Shown here in pieces: positions 15,924-17,833 of a stretch of 17,833 nucleotides of DNA (within the stretch, counting starts at the first letter, position 1; each line of letters starts with the position of its first letter). Where the stretch lies: assembly GCA_902782815.1 (NCBI GenBank), contig CACZOS010000018.1, forward strand, positions 1 to 17,833. The letters are read 5' to 3'. Under the pieces are notes generated by a model. That model saw only the letters and a program-made list of their open reading frames with translations, ran no database searches and had not been told where the DNA came from. The DNA comes from an uncultured Lachnospiraceae bacterium (GTDB lineage: Bacteria; Bacillota; Clostridia; Lachnospirales; Lachnospiraceae). A program made the position numbers and the translations under genes.

Positions 15924-17833
15924 CTAATTCCGTTTTTTCGGCTGTGTGGCAGGAGGTGCCGGTACTGCCGGTGCCGTCGGCGGGACAGTGTTGGCAGGCG
16001 GGGTGGCGGGGGTGCCGTCGGGATTGGTGGCCGTTGCTGCCTCCTGTTTTTTCTTCTCCTCCTCGAACCATTTATCTGTGTGTATATTACACTTGTTTTT
16101 CTCATTGTTGAGATCAAAGTTCACACAGTATGGGGAGTCTGCCGTGGTGCCTTTTGATCCTGCGGGACGTTTCCGGAAGATCTTGGTGTAGAGACCCTCC
16201 TTGGGACAGTGGGTCTGGGCCGGCTTTTTGGAATCCTTGCAGTACTTGAGAGTAATGTGGGCATCACAGCTGTCCTTGGGCACTGTGCCCTTGGCAAAGA
16301 ATTCTTTCCGGGTCATATTTTTTTCCGGATCATTGCTGCAGACTTTTTCCATGGGGACTTTACCTGACTTGGCGCAGATGTTGGCGGTCACGATATCACC
16401 GCATGGGTCGAACTGCTTGCGGATCTGCTGACCGGATTCGCCGATGATCCGGTTCATGATCTTGGCCCAGATCTCTTTATGGTAATCCAGTCCCGAACCA
16501 AAATCGGTGTTGTAGTCATAACCGGTCCATATGGAGGCGGTATAGTAGGGAGTGTAGCCGCAGAACCAGTAATCGTAGTTGTTTGAGGTGGTGCCGGTCT
16601 TGCCAGCCACGGCCATATCCGTAGCCAGTTTGGCTTCTTTTCCGGTACCCTTTTTTACCACATCGGTCATGGCGGAGGTCAGCAGCCATGCTGTGCTTTC
16701 CTTCATTACCCTGTTTGATTCAGGACTGTTTTCCAGCAGCACATTTCCCTCATTGTCCAGGACCTTGGTATAGAGAATGGGAGAGGTGTAGGTTCCCTTG
16801 TTGGCGATGGAGGCAAAGGCGGCGGTGAGCTGCAGGTTGGTGACACCGTCGGTGATTCCTCCAAGAGCCAGGGACTGATTGATATCGCTTTCAAAAGTGC
16901 CGCCTGAGGTTCGGTTCTGTACAAGGGTGGTAAAGCCCAGGGTCTGCAGATAATTAAATCCCATCTGGGGAGTCAGGTCGGTGATCGCTTTCACCGCGAT
17001 GACATTATCCGATTCAATGATGGCATCCCTGATGGTCAGAAGACCGCCGTAGGTTCTCTCGGCATTGCGGACGCTGGTGCCGTTTTCGTACTGATAAGGG
17101 GCGTCGTCGTAGACCGTGGCCAGAGTCATCCGACCGGTGTCGATCCCCGGTGCGTAGGTTGAGAGGATCTTGAAGGTTGAACCCGGCTGTCTTGTGACGT
17201 GGGTCGCGCGGTTTAAGGACAGGTCATCCTGTTTCTCTCCCCGGCCGCCCACAAGAACCTTCACCTGACCGGTTGCCTGGTCCATGAGGACGTAGGACAA
17301 CTGAGGCTGAAGAGAGTAGTTGACCTTCTCCGAGATGACGGTGTCGCCCTCCTTCAGGAGGGAATTCCGGTAAGTTTCCACTGCCGCATTCATCTTGTCC
17401 AGAGAGGAATAGATGGCTTTGTAGCCTTTCTTCTTCTTGGTCTTCCGGAAATATTTTTTTAGACTGTTTGTATTATATGAAGCGGTTTCTCCGTTGGCAT
17501 TTTTGATTTCCAGGGAATACTCCAGGGCAAATTTGGTCTTTACCGGGTAATTGTCCGGATTGTTGATGATCTCATCCGCGGCCCTCTGCATGGTACTGTC
17601 CTGGGTGGAGTAGATCTGCAGGCCCCCGCGGTAGACCATCTCGTAAGCCTGCTCCTGAGTGTAGCCTGCTCTGGTCTGCAGATCATCCACGATCTGCACG
17701 ATGAGCGCGTCGGTAAAATAGGAGTAGGTGGTCGTCTTCTGATTGCCGGAACGGTATTCGGAGATACGCTGGTAAACCGTGTCGTCCGCCAGGGCTTCCT
17801 GGTAGGCTTCACTGTTGATAAAGCCCAGGTCCA
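15924..17833 (-). CDS. Class A penicillin-binding protein (PBP1A-like), N-terminal half beyond right edge
   Basis: Bifunctional peptidoglycan synthase with the transpeptidase half visible. The frame stays open from the TAG at 15924-15926 to the right edge (635 residues), so the native start, membrane anchor and glycosyltransferase domain lie outside. The apparent start at 17699 is an internal GTG, since upstream codons continue as linker sequence (YQEALADDTVYQRISEYR). The nucleophile is in GSTFK (serine codon 17178-17180, lysine 17169-17171), followed by SDN (17004-17012) and KTGTT (KTG codons 16593-16601). After the catalytic domain a region with eight cysteines (about 16085-16405) follows the C..SGK..C pattern and GTVPKDSCDAH, as in clostridial PBP1A proteins, then a Pro/Ala/Thr-rich tail ending KKRN. 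It faces outside the cell. No terminator is seen before the next promoter. Confidence 0.95.
   Translation of the reverse strand, partial: DLGFINSEAYQEALADDTVYQRISEYRSGNQKTTTYSYFTDALIVQIVDDLQTRAGYTQEQAYEMVYRGGLQIYSTQDSTMQRAADEIINNPDNYPVKTKFALEYSLEIKNANGETASYNTNSLKKYFRKTKKKKGYKAIYSSLDKMNAAVETYRNSLLKEGDTVISEKVNYSLQPQLSYVLMDQATGQVKVLVGGRGEKQDDLSLNRATHVTRQPGSTFKILSTYAPGIDTGRMTLATVYDDAPYQYENGTSVRNAERTYGGLLTIRDAIIESDNVIAVKAITDLTPQMGFNYLQTLGFTTLVQNRTSGGTFESDINQSLALGGITDGVTNLQLTAAFASIANKGTYTSPILYTKVLDNEGNVLLENSPESNRVMKESTAWLLTSAMTDVVKKGTGKEAKLATDMAVAGKTGTTSNNYDYWFCGYTPYYTASIWTGYDYNTDFGSGLDYHKEIWAKIMNRIIGESGQQIRKQFDPCGDIVTANICAKSGKVPMEKVCSNDPEKNMTRKEFFAKGTVPKDSCDAHITLKYCKDSKKPAQTHCPKEGLYTKIFRKRPAGSKGTTADSPYCVNFDLNNEKNKCNIHTDKWFEEEKKKQEAATATNPDGTPATPPANTVPPTAPAVPAPPATQPKKRN

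Noticed and set aside
15947..16060. GC-rich repetitive stretch, possible tandem repeat element
   Set aside because: It encodes the Pro/Ala/Thr-rich PBP tail in frame; repetition is from the low-complexity peptide, not a DNA repeat element.
17697..17699. GTG as start of the PBP
   Set aside because: The frame continues upstream to the window edge with typical PBP linker sequence, and no ribosome site or signal anchor is present at this codon.

Overview
The window looks like chromosomal core sequence from a Gram-positive anaerobe of the Clostridia, most likely Lachnospiraceae. The grounds are strong AGGAGG-type ribosome sites, tightly packed operons, a class A penicillin-binding protein with a Cys-rich tail, and a pair of very divergent proteins that I recall from Lachnospiraceae under the labels DUF5717 and DUF5716. 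Organism and DUF labels come from memory of family resemblance, not from a search. I see no mobile element, CRISPR array, rRNA or tRNA.

Left part (1-8176, plus strand): four closely spaced genes. First is a very large protein, cut by the left edge, with beta-sandwich domains at the N-terminus and a long helical solenoid. Next is a degenerate Hsp70/actin-fold protein, then a TPR protein, then valyl-tRNA synthetase (valS). The gaps are 15, 12 and 31 bases, so valS appears to share its transcript with the three uncharacterised genes. These three are the best candidate for an undescribed system: an Hsp70-like ATPase-fold protein paired with two helical-repeat partners.

Middle (8177-12612, plus strand): a 92-base spacer with a perfect palindrome and a long hairpin, then folC, a 49-codon gene, a membrane protein (zinc ribbon, TPR, one membrane helix, coiled coil, TPR), an intrinsic terminator, a 192-residue protein of unknown function, and truA overlapping it by 4 bases. 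This half combines translation-linked and folate housekeeping genes with helical-repeat proteins of unknown role.

Right part (12627-17833, minus strand): a terminator that can work in both directions separates truA from three minus-strand genes, which are transcribed in the order class A PBP (N-terminal half beyond the right edge), phosphoglucomutase/phosphomannomutase, aspartate kinase. The last two each have a plausible sigma-A-type promoter, and the mutase is followed by a terminator, so aspartate kinase is probably its own unit. The PBP and mutase both relate to envelope carbohydrate and peptidoglycan metabolism. Aspartate kinase feeds lysine/diaminopimelate, threonine and methionine synthesis.

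Starts and ends revised by reading: the first gene is 5'-incomplete, the zinc-ribbon gene starts at ATG 9761, the PBP frame stays open to base 17833, and a 49-codon gene lies at 9558-9707.
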